NCBI GenBank assembly: GCA_945861875.1
Contig: CAMAWC010000016.1
Location: 1-54,485, forward strand
DNA: 54,485 bases
Direction: 5' to 3'
DNA from: Bordetella parapertussis
Lineage (GTDB): Bacteria > Pseudomonadota > Gammaproteobacteria > Burkholderiales > SG8-39
The translations under genes were made by a program, and so were the position numbers. Numbering within the stretch: the stretch's first letter is position 1; every line of letters starts with the position of its first letter. The notes beneath the pieces are model-generated. The model saw nothing but the letters and a program-made list of their open reading frames with translations, had not been told where the DNA came from and made no database searches. Below are positions 53,805 through 54,485 of this stretch, piece by piece.

Positions 53805-54485
53805 TTATCGGATCTGCAGGATGACATCATCGGAAAAACGCACCACGGCAGTGGCGGTGACTGGCGAGGCAGTAATGAGCGTTGCCGTTACATCTGGCGC
53901 GGCGTTCGGCGTCCTGAGGGCAACGCCGTCGGCAAACACGGTATAGGTTACCGGGAAGGCAATCAGCTCCGAACCCGCGGCGGACGGCGTAACGACCGCA
54001 GCCGAAGCCCGAACAGGTGGCAATGGCGCAATGGCGGCAGGCACAGCAGCCGCAGCAACATCGCCGGACTGGATCGGCAATACCGCCGTCTTCGGCTCGG
54101 CCTCATCCGGCTCAATCGCGGCATCCGGCTCCAGGGGCGGCGCATTGCCGTCGTAAATCTGGTTGCGGCGATATTGGAAAAAAGCATCGCGCGTAAAGGA
54201 ATACTTATCCAGTGCCGCCTCTTCAAGCAGATTGCTCGCCTCGAGCAGGTTGGCACGCGTGCTCACGCCTTGCAGGGCGATGAGCGAATTGCGCACCGAG
54301 ATGTCTTTTTCCATCAGCAGCGGGCTGGCTTCCCAGTCCACCACCAGGCTCAGACCATCGCGCACCGAACTGGGACCGAAAAAAGGCAGCACCAGGTAGG
54401 GACCGCTGCCGACACCCCATTTTCCTATGGTCTGGCCGAAATCCTCATTGTGCTTTTGCAGGCCCGCCTCGCTCGCTATGTCGAG
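53805..54485 (-). CDS. mlaA: MlaA/VacJ outer-membrane lipoprotein, 5' end outside window
   Basis: The reading frame is open to the last base (54485) and contains NEDFGQTIGKWGVGSGPYLVLPFFGPSSVRDG, a VacJ hallmark, then ALQGVSTRANLLEASNLLEEAALDKYSFTRDAFFQYRRNQIYDG. MlaA removes misplaced phospholipid from the outer leaflet. After the usual end (around YDGNAPP) there is an unusual tail of more than 100 residues: a Pro/Ala/Glu-rich linker and a hydrophobic, Val/Thr-rich stretch (FPVTYTVFADGV). The N-terminus and lipobox are missing here because of the window edge. Confidence 0.9.
   Translation of the reverse strand, partial: LDIASEAGLQKHNEDFGQTIGKWGVGSGPYLVLPFFGPSSVRDGLSLVVDWEASPLLMEKDISVRNSLIALQGVSTRANLLEASNLLEEAALDKYSFTRDAFFQYRRNQIYDGNAPPLEPDAAIEPDEAEPKTAVLPIQSGDVAAAAVPAAIAPLPPVRASAAVVTPSAAGSELIAFPVTYTVFADGVALRTPNAAPDVTATLITASPVTATAVVRFSDDVILQIR

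Overview
The window looks like chromosome of a high-GC betaproteobacterium. The main evidence is gene order: the block murA - hisG-D-C-B-H-A-F-I-E - HIT - tatABC, followed by petABC-sspA-sspB, is a typical betaproteobacterial arrangement. There is also a large set of Bug-type (tripartite tricarboxylate transporter, TTT) solute receptors, typical of Burkholderiales-like genomes, and a three-subunit KorABC-like 2-oxoacid oxidoreductase of the kind described in Azoarcus/Thauera relatives. I see no rRNA, tRNA, prophage, transposase or CRISPR array. No gene-free stretch exceeds 300 bases.

Layout. (1) 1-2658: the 3' end of a BKACE-type gene, a periplasmic FKBP isomerase, a Gly-rich unknown protein and an MFS transporter. 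(2) 2836-9187: a six-gene catabolic operon on the minus strand: IclR regulator, amidohydrolase, class-III aminotransferase, Bug receptor, aldo/keto reductase, PLP deaminase/desulfhydrase. A good promoter with an overlapping inverted repeat lies in front of iclR. (3) 9454-13430: response regulator, hybrid histidine kinase, ABM monooxygenase, MarC protein. (4) 13574-27758: an accessory zone with five more Bug receptors, an amino-acid-type binding lipoprotein, an HTH plus nucleotidyltransferase-like gene pair, a hydratase, a second catabolic operon (MaoC, RidA, CoA-transferase, MaoC, cupin, two Bug receptors), two paralogous bicupins flanking a divergent Bug receptor, and a HigBA toxin-antitoxin pair. 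(5) 27846-33694: a TrhA/hemolysin-III protein and korB, korA, korC. (6) 33957-37903: sspB, sspA and the cytochrome bc1 genes. (7) 38140-40185: a NIF3 protein and a DegS-like protease. (8) 40192-54485: tatC, tatB, tatA, HIT, hisE to hisG, murA, ibaG-like bolA, a YadH/YadG-like ABC exporter and mlaB, mlaC, mlaA, the last running off the end of the window.

Regions 6-8 are conserved core functions: respiration, protein export, histidine synthesis, cell wall and outer-membrane lipid asymmetry. Regions 2 and 4 are accessory: small-acid capture by Bug receptors feeding short catabolic operons. Two families of short palindromic repeats are scattered through the spacers and sit at both junctions of the kor operon. 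The best leads for new biology are the HTH/nucleotidyltransferase pair at 16792-17963, the two unassigned catabolic operons, the bicupin pair, a textbook intrinsic terminator inside tatABC, and the duplicated murA 3' end. Start sites were chosen from ribosome-binding sites, ATGA-type overlaps and family N-termini. All functions are inferred from sequence reading; no database search was run.
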